Shown here one piece after another: positions 22,570-33,620 of a DNA stretch of 64,000 nucleotides (position 1 is its first letter; each line of letters opens with the position of its first letter). Under the pieces are notes generated by a model, which was not told the DNA's origin, searched no databases, and worked only from the letters and a program-made list of their open reading frames with translations. A program made the position numbers and the translations under genes. The stretch lies in contig NC_060905.1 in NCBI RefSeq assembly GCF_014805685.1, forward strand, positions 2,592,340 through 2,656,339, written 5' to 3'. This DNA is from Silurus meridionalis. Its lineage: Eukaryota > Chordata > Actinopteri > Siluriformes > Siluridae.

Positions 22570-23110
22570 AGGTTTGTACTGTGGCTGTGAAAAGTGTGGA
22601 AACTTTTATGGTTTGTGAGAGACACATGCATGCTCCTTTTGTTTTTATGAACTCAGTGATGTAACAGTATAAAAATGAAATCTGACCCAACAAATATCCG
22701 GATGTCCAGATGTTCCACATTATTTTCATTGAAAAATCCTCCCCTAGCATTAAAAACAGCTTTACATGCTCTCGGGATCCGGACACTTTATTTCTCCAAA
22801 CATTCAGCTAAAATACTTTGGAACGCCAAAATTAACTTGTAAAACTCGGAACCTGTGATTCAGTTCATCCCAGAGCAGTTTAATAGGATTTCGGTGCAGT
22901 AACTGGGCAGGCCATTTCATTATATATCACTTCAGACAATTGTTTCTCTCTAAATAACACTTACGAGCTCGGACGTGTTTATCGTTTCGGCTCATCGTCT
23001 TGTCGTACGGTGAAGTCGCTTTCAATGAGCCGCAGTCCAGACAAAACTGCATGGTGTTGAAGTATGGAATGGGAGCCATGTTGGTTCAGGATTCCTTTCA
23101 CCATTCAACC
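22570..23110 (-). mobile_element. Tc1-like transposon relic
   Basis: The minus strand around 23100-22980 reads KGILNQHGSHSILQHHAVLS then GLRLIESDFTVRQDDEPKR, the conserved region around the second catalytic Asp of Tc1 transposases. The expected Asn-Asp is replaced by Asp-Asp/Glu variants. Further down are NPIKLLWDEL-like residues in another frame. Stops and frameshifts are frequent. It is a dead 3' half. Confidence 0.8.
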
Positions 23111-23898
23111 TTTGTTTACCCTACATGTATATACTGTAATGAGGAAGCATGTTTATTAAATATAAACAGAAACTTGTGAAATGAAATGTGGCATATTTGT
23201 GTGTATTTCATTCGAAACCTATTTCTATTGCCTGTAACTGTTTCATATAAACAAATACCATTAAAATACCAAGTTTGTTGCATAGAAACTAAAAAAATCT
23301 GTCTCTCAAAAAACGTAAAAGACCTTCGTTGAGTTGTTGCTATCGTTATATGGGGGCCGTCTTGAGTGCGAGAGTCTTCTTTCTCTAGTACACTTATACT
23401 TGATTTAAAAATGTTTAGTTCGATTCAATATATTTTTTAGTAATGGTAAAACTCCTCCTCTGACTTTTCAACTCGAGTAAAAGTAAAAAAGTTCTCACTC
23501 CTAAACGGACATCAGTGAAAATTAACATTAGGGGTATATGAGAACTTGGTGTGAATATTAAATGCAGGTCAGTGTTTTATTCTCTCCTGCACATCACACC
23601 TTTATAAGTAGAGAGTTCTCTATAGTTAGACACACAGTGAGAGAACACACACCTTCACCAGAACCATGGGGTTGGACTTGTGCCCTCAACACAGCGTCTC
23701 ATCTAACACTCAATTTTTCACTTTAAATTATCGAAAAATGGCATGTTTTCTTCTGCAATGTAGTCAGGTTTTGCATATTCCACATTTAAATAGGAAGAAT
23801 AAAAATCGCACAAAAGATTTAATATTTTATGTACTATTAAGTAGTATTTACAGTAGACGTATTTGAGAAATACAGTATACCCTGTAGCGAGTGCAGGG
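23111..23898. other. No gene; isolated TATA-like motif
   Basis: At 23600 cctttataagtagagagttc resembles a TATA box, and an ATG lies about 65 bases downstream (23666, 66 codons, no domain). This may be a promoter of a decayed element. Nothing else is recognised. Confidence 0.3.
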
Positions 23899-24345
23899 TC
23901 AAGTTTGTGAAAACACCAGAACCTAATGATTTGCGCTTTTTGAACATCCAATTCCACATTGAGTCGCCATTTTCTGTTATAAGCTTCACTCTTCTGTGAA
24001 GATGTTCTACTAGATCTTTCACAGACCTCTAGAGCAGGAGATATTCCATTCCAACCCATGTAAAGCATATTTTCATGGAGCTAGATTTTGGCACTTGTCA
24101 TGCTGGAACTAGAATTTTTGGGTCCTCTAGTACAAAGGAAGGGAAAATTTCATGCTAGCACATCCAAAGACATCCTTTACAATTCTATACTATACAAATC
24201 CTTCTAAAGGTGTTCAGCAGGGTTTAGGTCAAAGGTCTAGATCTTCCACTCCATCCCATGTGGAGGTTATTATAACAACAAATGTGGACTAAATGTGGAA
24301 TGGGATATTAAAAAAGTAGCACATACCAATCTTATGTAAATGTGT
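23899..24345. mobile_element. Family A DNA element, copy 5, rearranged
   Basis: The first part is in + order (gtgaagatgttctactagat through catgctggaact). It then repeats an earlier + block (aaggtgttcagcagggttta, gatcttccactccatccc). From about 24243 it switches to minus order (ggaggttattataacaacaa, then accaatcttatg). It is a chimera of at least two fragments. Confidence 0.75.
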
Positions 24346-25437
24346 ACATTTTGGCCATTATAACAGGTCAGTAGTGCGTTCCTTTTAGATGTTAGAAATT
24401 TCTCTGCTCTTCACTTTTTTCTTTTCTTTTTTTTAAGGATGAATTCCTTTAGAGTCTAGCACAATGATTCATTGTAAATGCAGTTATTCTGAGGTTAATT
24501 CTCACATGCTAGTTTCTAAATCTAGGCATCAATTTACATTTCTTAAAAAGAAACCCCCTCACACAATGTCTCTTTTTTTTACACGCACACAAACACAAAC
24601 ATTCTAATTTTGAGTTTTGTAAAATGTGTTCGACTGAGCGTCGAGGGTGAGGGAGCTCTCCGTGGTTCTGAAAAACAGAGTTGAAACAAATGTAATGGAA
24701 AATACTGAAAAAGTAAAATAAATAAATATTATTTAGAGGAAATAAGTAGAATATTTCATGCAGAATATTAGTGTAAGCAGTTTTCATGACAGGGTGATGT
24801 TATTCAGAGGGGAAAGAGTGTGATGTTATATCAAGTTGACAGGTTTGATACAGTATTCATATAAAATAAAAAGAGAAAAAGGGGGGAAAAAGTCTCCTGG
24901 GTTATGCGTTTTAGTCACACTTTATTTTTCTTCTTTTCAAAGATCTACCTACTAATTCTCCATCACCTGACATTTTTTATTTCTTGTACTTTTCACTGTC
25001 ACACCTTTGAGATTAGACTTGCTGACTATTTTACATGAATTACTGCAGAATTTCTGCATGAATATCATGATCTTTTTATTGTAATTTACTAATAATTACA
25101 ATATAATTACCCCAATAAACACAGAGAAGAAAATGTCCTGAACACATCTTACACGTGCTCATGCTCAGAAAAGATGCATCACGCACCTCATTCCTTATTG
25201 CTCGCAAAGAAAATACTTCTCTATACAAGCAGCATATTCTTTGATTGAAATCCAGTGCAATAGTGAGGCCCTGATAACGGCAGCAGATTGGATTACATGA
25301 TCTGATTGCCAGTGATGATCGGATCCCAGAATAGATAGCAAACATCCAATATCCACGATAGTGTAAAAAAAAAATTGTTCAGTTATTAATAAATAAATCA
25401 GATAAAAGATAAAAATAAATCATTGTAATTATATAAA
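24346..25437. other. No gene recognised
   Basis: AT-rich sequence. Open frames of up to 92 codons overlap and carry no domain. Confidence 0.4.
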
Positions 25438-25979
25438 TACAGGGTGGTGTAAGAAATGGGAATGTAACAAATTTACTCTGGAAGAAAGAGTGAGGCAGGC
25501 AATAGTTCACCAAGCAGAACGTTAAGTGTGTTTTCCTTTTCAGTACTCACACTGGGGCTCATCCATACTCTCATGGTTCCGAACATCTTTCCTCAGCGTC
25601 CGCCCAAATTTACTCGCAGATCGGCCCATTTATCCTTAGCGTTCGCCAGATCAGGAAAACCTCGACCCCCGGCAACATGTGCATAATGATTATCGGTGCA
25701 CAATCCACAATTTAACAGTGCCAACCTCACCGAACTTTCATCAGAACATCACCTAGCCCCACCAGGGGCGAAAGGACACTAGACCACTGTTACACACCAT
25801 TCAAGAACAGCTACAGGGCACAATCACATCCACCGTTCAGGAAATCGAACCATGCCGCCAACTTCCTCATGCCTGTTTACAAACAAAGGCTGAAACAGAA
25901 AGCTCCAGTTTCCATCGGTGGCCGCTGCTTTGGATGATGCAGACTGCGACATGTTCAGGTGCAGCTCTGATGAGTCAAC

Positions 25980-27764
25980 ATGTTTACGAAAGCGACTGTG
26001 GGATTCATCGGGAAACTAGCGGATGATACGGTGCAAAAAAACACCACGTTCATCTCAGAGCATGACGTGAGGAGGGCATTCAAAAGAGTGAATACCAGGA
26101 AGGCAGCAGGACCAGATGGCAGCACAGGTCGGTTCTGAAAGCCTGCACTGACCAGCTAGCACCGGTGTTCACTGAGATATTTAACCTCTCACTGGAACTG
26201 TCTGTTGTCCCCTCATGCTTTAAAAAGTCCACCATTTTCCTGTCCCGAAGAAACCCCAGCCCGCCTGCCTTAACGACTATCGCCCTGTAGCTCTGACCTC
26301 AGTAGTGATGAAGTGCTTCGAGAGACTGGTCAGAGACTTCATCACTGCCTCACTACCGAACACACTGGACCCACTACAGTTTGCATATCGTCAGAACCGT
26401 TCTACTGAGGACGCGATCACACTAGGATGAGCCACCTGGACCACAGAAATGAGAATTATACAAAGATGCTGTTTGCGGACTACAGTTCAGCATTTAACAC
26501 AATAATTCCCTCCACACTTGACTCTAAGTTTAAGGTCCTGGGACTCAGCCTGCTGCTGTGTCAATGGATCTCTAACTTCCTGACAGACAGACCACAAGCC
26601 GTACAGGTTGGAAAACACACCTCATCCACCCTCACCCTTTGCACTGGAGCTCCTCAGGGTTGTGTTCTGAGCCCCCTGCTGTACTCACTGTACATATACG
26701 ACTGTGTGGCCACTTCCAAATCCACCACCATCATCAAGTTTGCTGACGACACTGTTGTGGTGGGCCTGATCTCCAACAATGACGAGACGGCCTACCTACA
26801 GGAGGTTAAAAACCTGGAGAGATGGTGCCAGGAGAACAACCTTTTCCTGAACGTCAGCAAGACTAAGGAGTTGATAGTAGACTTCAGCACGAAGCAGGAG
26901 CAGTCATACCAACCGCTGTACATCAACGGGACGCCAGTGGAGAGAGTGGACAGTTTCCGGTACTTAGGTGTTCACATAACACAGGACCTGACCTATAAAA
27001 TACCCTCTCAGGCGCTAAAGACTTTTTACACTTGTACCATTGAGAGTGTTCTGACGGGTAGCATCACTTCCTGGTTCGGGAACAGCACCATGCAGGACAG
27101 GCGAGCCCTCCAGAGGGTGGTGCTTTCAGCTGACCTGAGGACATTTACAGCACCAGAGCCAGGAAGATTGTGAAGGACCTCAGCCATCCCAACAATGGAC
27201 TCTTTTCTTTGTAGCGTTCTGTTTCCTGAAAGCGAACACAGAGAGAATGAGCAGGAGCTTCTTGCCGCAGGCCATTCGGAGTTTAAACCAGAAAACACCC
27301 AGGATCTAAAAACTGGTCCACTCTCTCCATCGCCACACTTTTCTGCAAATATTTTTCTGTTCACACTACGACACTTTAATTACTGGACTGTCACTTTAAC
27401 TGTGGACTTGCACAGCACAGTGCACTTTATACCACACCACACTGCACACGGTCACTTTATACCACACCACACCGCACACGGTCACTTTAAGGACAATCAC
27501 ATCAACCACCTTATGTGATTACTGTTTATGGTCATAAGCATACCTTGTATATACACTTTGTTCCTCATATATATCTTTATATATTTTATATTTTATACAT
27601 AGTTTATACTCTTCATTTATCTGCCTTCTTTTTCTTTGTTTTATTTTTTCTCCCCATCCTATTCCCATGCCGGACAGTCATATAAAGCATTTCACTGCAT
27701 GTCATACTCTGTATGTATGTGTAAGTGACAAATAAAATTTAATTTGATTTGATTTAATTTGACA
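25980..27764 (+). mobile_element. CR1/L2/Rex1-like LINE, 5'-truncated
   Basis: It encodes reverse transcriptase pieces in three frames from about 26050, then a 3' untranslated region with a duplicated 31-base block (27427-27490, core ataccacaccacac). It ends in a short tandem tail of aatttgatttgattt at about 27740-27763. The mariner sequence resumes at once. Confidence 0.85.
26427..27173 (+). pseudogene. LINE reverse transcriptase fragment
   Basis: A 248-codon frame holds reverse transcriptase motif A (LFADYSSAFNT, Asp18), the TGAPQGCVLSPLLYSLY motif (residues 73-89) and the catalytic FADD (105-108). The usual downstream GxxxxYLGV (FRYLGVHI) follows. Upstream, fingers motifs ([18 protein letters not shown]) lie in other frames at 26050-26420, so at least two frameshifts separate them. 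About 50 residues are missing before ALKTFYTCTIESVL. It is inactive. Confidence 0.9.
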
Positions 27765-27960
27765 TAATCTCACTTTCGCCCCCACCTTACCCACCAGATT
27801 CAGCTCCTGCAGACTTCAACCTCTTCCCAAAGATGAAGATCCTGCTGAAAGGTCACCATTTTGACACCATTGTGGAGATGCAGCACAAATCGCAGAAGGT
27901 GCTCGACACTCTTCGAAAATGAGACACGTTCCAGAAATGGCAGGAATGCTGGAAGAGCTG
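27765..27960 (+). pseudogene. Mariner transposase C-terminus
   Basis: The frame reads PYPPDSAPADFNLFPKMK and then LLKGHHFDTIVEMQHKSQKV, matching the end of mariner transposases just after the catalytic triad. The PPxSPDxAPxDF block that carries the third catalytic Asp is present as PPDSAPADF. A stop follows LRK and the last part is shifted. Confidence 0.8.
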
Positions 27961-28032
27961 TGTGTAAACGTAGATCAATGAAGTACTATTTTGTGAACAG
28001 AACTTGTCTCGAAACTTTTTGATACCATCTTG

Positions 28033-28549
28033 TATTTAACACAGCTCAGATATATAAATGGTTTAGTATATTTAAAAAATGAACATTTCCCAACACAATG
28101 TTTGCTTTTTAGACTCTTATTGAGACAACTGTTCATGTCTTCACCCCTTTTTTCCTCATCGGTTGCTTTTCTGAATCGTTGAGGACAAGCAACACTCACA
28201 TTCTGCCTCTAAAACATACATGAAACAGCAAGCTAATCATCAAGACTGTTAGCTAAATGGATTGGGCTTCAAAACTCGGTTTAAAAATGCGTTTCATAGG
28301 ATTTTTTGTAGTTACATTGCGTAATATAATTCTGTACTAGTAGCATGATGGCGCTCGTTATGGCGATCGTATTAGCAGTGTAGTGTCATGCAACGTAATT
28401 CAGAGACCAGGTTTTAGCTGGTCCTATGGTGGCAGTGTGATATTATTATAACTATGACACATTTCTGCAATCTGGACCTCATTGCAATTTTGATCCAAGT
28501 CTGTGCGTGTGTGTGTGTATTCATTCGAGTTGATGTAAGGCTATTTTTC
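28033..28549. other. No feature recognised
   Basis: Unique AT-leaning sequence without frame or repeat match. Confidence 0.4.
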
Positions 28550-28990
28550 TGTACCGCCTGACATTTGAAACACGGATCCGAGCTAATTAGCACGAAGGCT
28601 TAGTGCTCCTTGGCTCCCTCCAAATCACTGTCAATCAACAAGTTATTCTGGTTCATGCTGATGTTGTGAGGATCGACTCAGGTGCGGGACAGTGGGGATA
28701 ATTGAAACTAATTGACATCACCCTCATTTCTCTCCGGAGAGAAAAGGTGATAAAGATAGAGGGAGGAAAAGAGAAGAAAAGGAGCGAGGAAGGCAGATCG
28801 AGTGAGCTTGAACGAGAGAGAACTCAAATTCAGATGCTGAGTGAACCTGCATGTCTGTGATTTTCTGATTTGCCTCTGTCGGCTGTGGAGGATAGCGTCA
28901 GCTTATCGGTATAATCGCGCCTCGGCTGTCTGGCTGTCATGAGCAGGAAAGAGGAAACACACCTTTGATCTCTGAGCCTGGAACACTTCA
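28550..28990. promoter_or_regulatory. Possible conserved noncoding element
   Basis: Complex sequence with gagctaattagcacgaaggc, aattgaaactaattgacatc and cagcttatcggtataatcgc, free of repeats. The label rests on composition only. Confidence 0.35.
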
Positions 28991-29089
28991 GCTCTACAAG
29001 ACAGCTCATTGGCCTCAGGGCCTTTTTTTGGTTCTATCTAGAGAGAAAGTGACATAAAAATTAGATGAATATATGGGTAAAAAAGGGAA

Positions 29090-29091
<2 letters not shown>

Positions 29092-29131
<40 letters not shown>
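29092..29131. repeat. (GT)20 microsatellite
   Basis: An uninterrupted GT run of 40 bases. Confidence 0.97.
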
Positions 29132-29134
<3 letters not shown>

Positions 29135-29269
29135 GGAAAACGTAGCGTTTTTTAACATGATTGCTACGATCATGTTTAGCTGTTTCCTGTGCAATGTACT
29201 GTTAATAAGTATATACAAATATATTATGTGATAAAATGTTAAACACTTCACCACCAAAGATGTCGTAAT

Positions 29270-29540
29270 ACCTGACTTTTTTCCAGCCATAAATGCTTTA
29301 TCCCCAAACTGTTGGAAGCACACAATTGTACAGGATGTTTTTTTAGCATGTAATCTGTTCCAGCATGACAGAACGTGCACAAAGCCAGCTCCATGAAGAT
29401 CTGCTTTCCATGAGTAGGAGTGGAAGATCTGCTAAAAAGCTTTGACCTCAACTCAACTGAACATTTTGTGTGATGAATTTTCACACCGACTGCAGCCCAG
29501 GCCTCCTCGAATCACCGTCAAGGTGGTATTAAAAAGTTGG
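29270..29540 (-). mobile_element. Family A DNA element, copy 6
   Basis: Minus orientation: ttccagccataaatgcttta, agcacacaattgtacagga, ctgttccagcatgacag, gccagctccatgaagatctg. Truncated at the right. Confidence 0.8.
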
Positions 29541-29559
29541 TGCTAGCTGGTGCATGTGT

Positions 29560-30130
29560 TAAAGCCCGTGCAATTTCCTCGCAGACAGCAAGTTAGAACA
29601 AAGAGCAAATTCTGCGTGAAAATGGGCTCTTCCACAGAAATGTCTGACATGACATACGTTTGACAAGTGGCGATGCTGCAACAAGTCGTTTGAGGTGTTT
29701 CGAGTGGCATGGTGGCTTCCAGAGCGGAAGAACATCCCTGGAAGACAAGAGATCAGGAAGATATTTGATGAGTTCAACCCCCAAAAAGGTTAAAACCATT
29801 CTGCATGATGATCATCGGAGAACAATCCACATGATTTCACTTCCGCACCCACTTTTCTCGCAAGATTTCATTCTTCAGACTTTGCCCTCTTTCCGAAGAA
29901 GAATATCCAGCTCAAAGGTTTGACACCATTATGGACATCCAGCGCAAATCGCAGAAGGTGTTTGACATGCTTCGAAAAGAAGATTCCCACGACACGTTCC
30001 AGAAGAGGCAGGGACGCTGAGGGCACTGTATTGCTGCGCAAGGGGACTATTTTGAAGGTGATAGTGTGTAAATGTAGACAAATAAAGTATTTTCTCGTAA
30101 ACAGAGCTTGTCTCAAAACCTTTTGATGTT
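29560..30130 (+). mobile_element. Mariner-like element with deleted middle
   Basis: The N-terminal transposase part (frame from about 29601, KFCVKMGSSTEM; then CFEWHGGFQSGRTSLEDKRS in the 29660-29923 frame) is the helix-turn-helix DNA-binding region of mariner. The C-terminal block (FDTI.DIQRKSQKVFDMLRK at about 29920-29980) follows only about 90 bases later, so the catalytic domain is gone. The 3' end gtctcaaaaccttttgatg resembles the end of the element at 28.0 kb, so both belong to one family. Confidence 0.8.
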
Positions 30131-30385
30131 CGTTTATTATTCCCCCTTCCAATGAATGAATCGAGCCTGGTATCGCCAAGCTGCTACTCAGAGGTGCTTA
30201 TGCAAGACTTTAACCCTCTGTGCTCCAGGGGCACTGTATCATAGCTGATCCTAAAAAGTAGGAAGACAAGAACTACAATTGGGGTTTTAAACATCAGAAA
30301 CACAGGAAATAATACGTGCTCTAACACCAAGACAATTGAACTCTGTGGACTGCTGGCAAGAGTAAGGCAACTCACAAGGCAGGAG
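30131..30385. other. No feature recognised
   Basis: Unique sequence between the mariner relic and the LTR-like segment. Confidence 0.35.
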
Positions 30386-30967
30386 TCAGGTCCTTCCGGG
30401 TTTCACGGCGCGCACATCCGGTTTCACAGCGCGCGCTTACGGCGGGTATCTTGCCATTTTTCCCGTGTCACCGGTTATTTAAGAACAACAAAGACATTCA
30501 CTCGTGCCCAGATTATCTCACTGGCTAGAGAGTTCTCTTGCCACCCTGCCGGTTCCTGTTCTTGTTCTTGTTTCTGTTCCTGTTCTCATTCCTGACCCTG
30601 ATCCTGACCCAGACCGTGACCCGTGTTCTGCTCTGCCTCCCTTTGGACTTAGTACTGTTTTTGTTTTTTGTGTTTTTTTCTCTGCCCTTTGTTGCCCTGT
30701 TTGCCAGGTCTCTGAACTCTGGACTGTTTTTTGGAATTGGTTTTGTCTCTGCCTGCATTGCCCTGTTTGCCTGTGTTAAAACCCTGGACTGTTTTTCAGA
30801 CTGTGTTTTTGCCTTGCCCCCATTGTTCTTTCTGTCAGCTCTGACCCTAGAACTGTTTTTGCCCTGTGTTTATCTCCCTCCCTGTTTCATTTATTAAATA
30901 CCATTTTCACTATACACCTGTTGCATCCTGCATTTGGGTCCTTCCACTCAGTCACCACCACTGACAG
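30386..30967 (+). mobile_element. LTR-like segment 2
   Basis: It begins near gtcaggtccttccgggtttc, has CpG-rich upstream repeats (ttcacggcgcgcac / ttcacagcgcgcgc), a TATA-like ggttatttaagaaca, long ctgttttt-rich U5-like sequence, tttattaaatacc and an end accactgacag. A solo LTR is likely. Six-base words such as cctgttcttgtt form a short internal tandem at 30550-30600. Confidence 0.55.
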
Positions 30968-31109
30968 AATAATCTGGCCCTGTTAATGCACCATGTTCAC
31001 TGACAAGGAGATCCGTACATCGCCACGTATGTTTGACTGCCGAAAGAAACTTTATATCGCCATCATAAGAGTGGAAAATCGTAAGTCAAAGCATTGTAAC
31101 TCAGAATCG

Positions 31110-31111
<2 letters not shown>

Positions 31112-31169
<58 letters not shown>
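31112..31169. repeat. (GT)29 microsatellite
   Basis: A pure GT run followed by an atgtatacatatataca alternating tract. Confidence 0.97.
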
Positions 31170-31173
<4 letters not shown>

Positions 31174-31724
31174 ATACATATATACATATATTTAGTAGCT
31201 TACAGTAAATGATTATAGTAGTTTTCAGGATTTTTCTGCCCTTACAAAAAACAAAAAACATGATCTAGGAGAAGATAATGTTGGTGTTACAGAGGTTAAA
31301 ACACCCAGCCTTACTATGGCTTCTATTATCACATTATATTTGTACTATTGATCTGCAAAGAGTGTTTTGTTGGCCCTCACAATGGAAGGTGGTGGTGTGG
31401 TCAATAGATAATTGTTCCACTTTTATTAAAAACACACTGTTGAAATAAAATTCAGGATGAGAGACTGATATGAGAGAAATACTCACCAAATCACCTCTGA
31501 TTAACTCTGATTTCTTTTCACCATGGGTTTTCATCTCCTGTAATATGACTTTACAAATAGAAGGGGAAAAAGCCCAGACAAACATGTGGAGAACGTGTGA
31601 TACTCCACAGAGACAGTAACCCGAGCTCACAAACTGAACCGGCCAGCTGTGAGGTAGAAAATCTACTCGCTGAAGCATCGACCATATTCAGCATCTACAA
31701 CTTCTGCACCTGAATGAATAGCAT
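31170..31724. other. No feature recognised
   Basis: Unique sequence. The 114-codon minus frame (31334-31678) has no recognised domain. Confidence 0.4.
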
Positions 31725-31995
31725 CTAAAATACACTATATGGACACAAGTTGGACACCAATCTACCCATAAGATTCATATGTAGTCCCCAGCTATAATAA
31801 GCTCCACTCTCTGGGAAGATGTTCCACTAAATTTTGTGGAGATTTGTCTGAAATTATTTCAGCCATAAATACATTAGTAAAGTCAGGGACTGGTGTAGGT
31901 GAGGTGAGGAGGCTTCTGGAGTGCAGTCAGCATGAATTTTATCCCAAAGTTCAATTGAGCTCTGTAGCAGAAGATCTTCCACTCCAACACATGTA

Positions 31996-32105
31996 AAACA
32001 GGTGGTAGCTCAGTGGAAGAACTATGGATAGGAAAGTTGTCAGTTTAAATCCTAGGACCACCTAGTGAAAACTGCTGGGTCCTTGAGCAAAGCCCTTAAC
32101 CGTCA
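31996..32105 (+). mobile_element. tRNA-derived SINE in family-A copy 7
   Basis: Head ggtggtagctcagtgga, a B-box-like cagtttaaatcctagg, then ctgggtccttgagcaaagcc. The tail is missing. Confidence 0.8.
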
Positions 32106-32479
32106 AGGTCTCCTAGTTCAAGTGAAGGGAAAATTTCATGCTATTGCTATTATTAGTGGCAGTGCCTTGGCGAGTTGCAGCCTTTCCAGCAACTCCATGT
32201 GTACCTTGCTCTTTCTTTAAGCTTTTTGTGTTTTTTTTCCTATTTCTTTTTTCTAGTGTGTGCTTTTGTTGCATCTGATTACCTATCCTATGGATATGGA
32301 TTTTCACAAGCTGAAACTCCTTTATAACCTAGAGACGTTCCCTTTCAGGAACTGGAGCTGCATTGAAACGCTTTGGGAATGAGTGTCTAATCATGCCAGA
32401 CTGACCAGTCCCTGACCAGTGTGTCTAAGCACAGCTAGATGGAAGGACAGAGGGGCCATGAGTGGCATTGCGGTCAAGG

Positions 32480-32810
32480 CTATAGAACCAGATGAAGGTC
32501 AGCGGGGTGGATCAGCCTGCAGCGTTGCAAATGTTTTGGAGGGGTACTCCAGAGGAACAAGCAATTAAGGCTTTTATAGCAGACGCGTAGACTTTCAGGG
32601 TGGACAGAGCCAACCCTTTGGCAAACTGTCCTTGGAGGAATCCAGCACTGGACCAACCAGGCAGTGGACTGGGTCCAGCTGGTGGTGCTCACACCACGAG
32701 CAGAACAGACACCACCTGCGGCATACAACCTCCTTGTGGAGGGAGCTCTGGAGTGGAGAATTTTCTGTACCACTTTGGTGGAGGGGCCACCTTGGAGCTA
32801 CCATGAGAAG
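32480..32810 (-). pseudogene. DIRS tyrosine recombinase N-terminal remnant
   Basis: Residues SRAPSTRRLYA in one frame and FCSWCEHHQLDPVHC in another match the N-terminal SAM-like part of DIRS recombinases. Frameshifts break it and the catalytic R-H-R-Y part is not present. Confidence 0.7.
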
Positions 32811-32921
32811 GCAGACTCCATCCTGGCGAACTCTTTACAGAACTCTGTAAGCTGTAAGCTGTAAGCTGCTCTCAGGGAGATGAACTTTCCCTGGGCCCAC
32901 AGGAGGATCTGGCATGCTAGG

Positions 32922-33400
32922 CTATACAGGGGGCACGACCACAGACCAATGGCTGATATAGAAGAGGATGCGGATGCCCTGAAGTCTCAGGGAGACCAGA
33001 GCCGCATCAACACATTTTGTAAAGGTGTGGGGTGAGAGAGAAAGGCGAAACGGAAGAACCCGATACTGGTAAGCTTCGGCCCTTAATGCGAACCTCAAGA
33101 ACTTCTGGTGAGAAGGAGGGATGGATACATGAAAGTATGCATCCTTTAGATCTTCCATGAAAAATGATTTAAATTGAGACATGCCTGCTTGGGGGTCAGC
33201 AGAGTCTTATGAGGATTCTCGTAATAATGAAGGGACCACCACGATGGCCTCCTTCATCAGGAGAGTGTTTACTTCTCGTTCCATGACCAGAGCCTGCTCA
33301 GTTCCACCAGAGTGGAAAGAACTCTGTCAAAACGGGGTGGATGAGACGAATTTATTAAAATATCCTCGCTCTACAGTGGGCAGGACCCACTGAGACCCAC
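32922..33400 (-). pseudogene. DIRS reverse transcriptase remnant
   Basis: The frame at 32922-33182 reads MEDLKDAYFHVSIPPSHQKF, then LRFALRAEAYQYRVLPFRLS and FTKCVDAAL. These are the LKDAYFH (catalytic Asp) and LPFGLS-type motifs of DIRS/gypsy-like reverse transcriptase. The Y-D-D-like box is altered to YISHW. Upstream residues continue in broken frames to about 33400. Confidence 0.85.
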
Positions 33401-33620
33401 TGAGGCAGATCTTTCCAGGATGTCAGGAACTCTCTTAAAGGTATAAGTCTACCTCTGGTGTGCCTACAGCCAGAGCAGTGCCCTGATGCAACGAATGACC
33501 AGTTTCATTTTATTTTCATGTTACCACATCCAGATACGTTTGATACAATTGTGTGTCTCCAACTTTGTGGTAACAGTCAAGTCAAGTGTCCCAATAGTTT
33601 AGTTTGTAAAGTGCATATAC

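Larger units (their letters stand above)
25440..28032 (+). mobile_element. Mariner-like element split by a LINE
   Basis: The left end cagggtggtgtaagaaatg and the right end read in reverse (caagatggtatcaaaaagtt) are inverted repeats. Each end is flanked by TA, the mariner target. The right part encodes a transposase C-terminus. The middle is replaced or interrupted by a CR1/L2/Rex1-like LINE. The sequence at about 25530-25970 between the left end and the LINE is not assigned. Confidence 0.75.
32144..33512 (-). mobile_element. DIRS-type retrotransposon fragment
   Basis: On the minus strand reverse transcriptase pieces (33400 to 32922) are followed by tyrosine recombinase pieces (32810 to 32480), the DIRS gene order. 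Beyond them lies an inverted-terminal-repeat-like stretch (gacgttccctttcaggaac, aacgctttgggaatgagtg, 32330-32380). RNase H and much of the recombinase are deleted. A similar 10-base sequence (tttcatgcta / tttcatgtta) borders both sides. Confidence 0.8.
31725..33620 (+). mobile_element. Family A DNA element, copy 7, with two nested insertions
   Basis: It starts with cactatatggacacaagttg, runs through ctctgggaagatgttccac, is interrupted by a SINE (31996-32105), resumes ggtctcctagttcaagtgaa to 32143, is interrupted by a DIRS element, and resumes at 33513 with tttcatgttaccacatccag. It ends aagtgtcccaatag near 33600. The order gives relative insertion dates. Confidence 0.85.

Noticed and set aside
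23600..23866. TATA-like motif plus 66-codon frame as a small gene
   Set aside because: The peptide has no signal sequence or known motif and no poly(A) signal is placed sensibly. Kept only as a note.
26427..27173. Intact reverse transcriptase gene
   Set aside because: Frameshifts upstream and a missing internal segment show a dead LINE copy.
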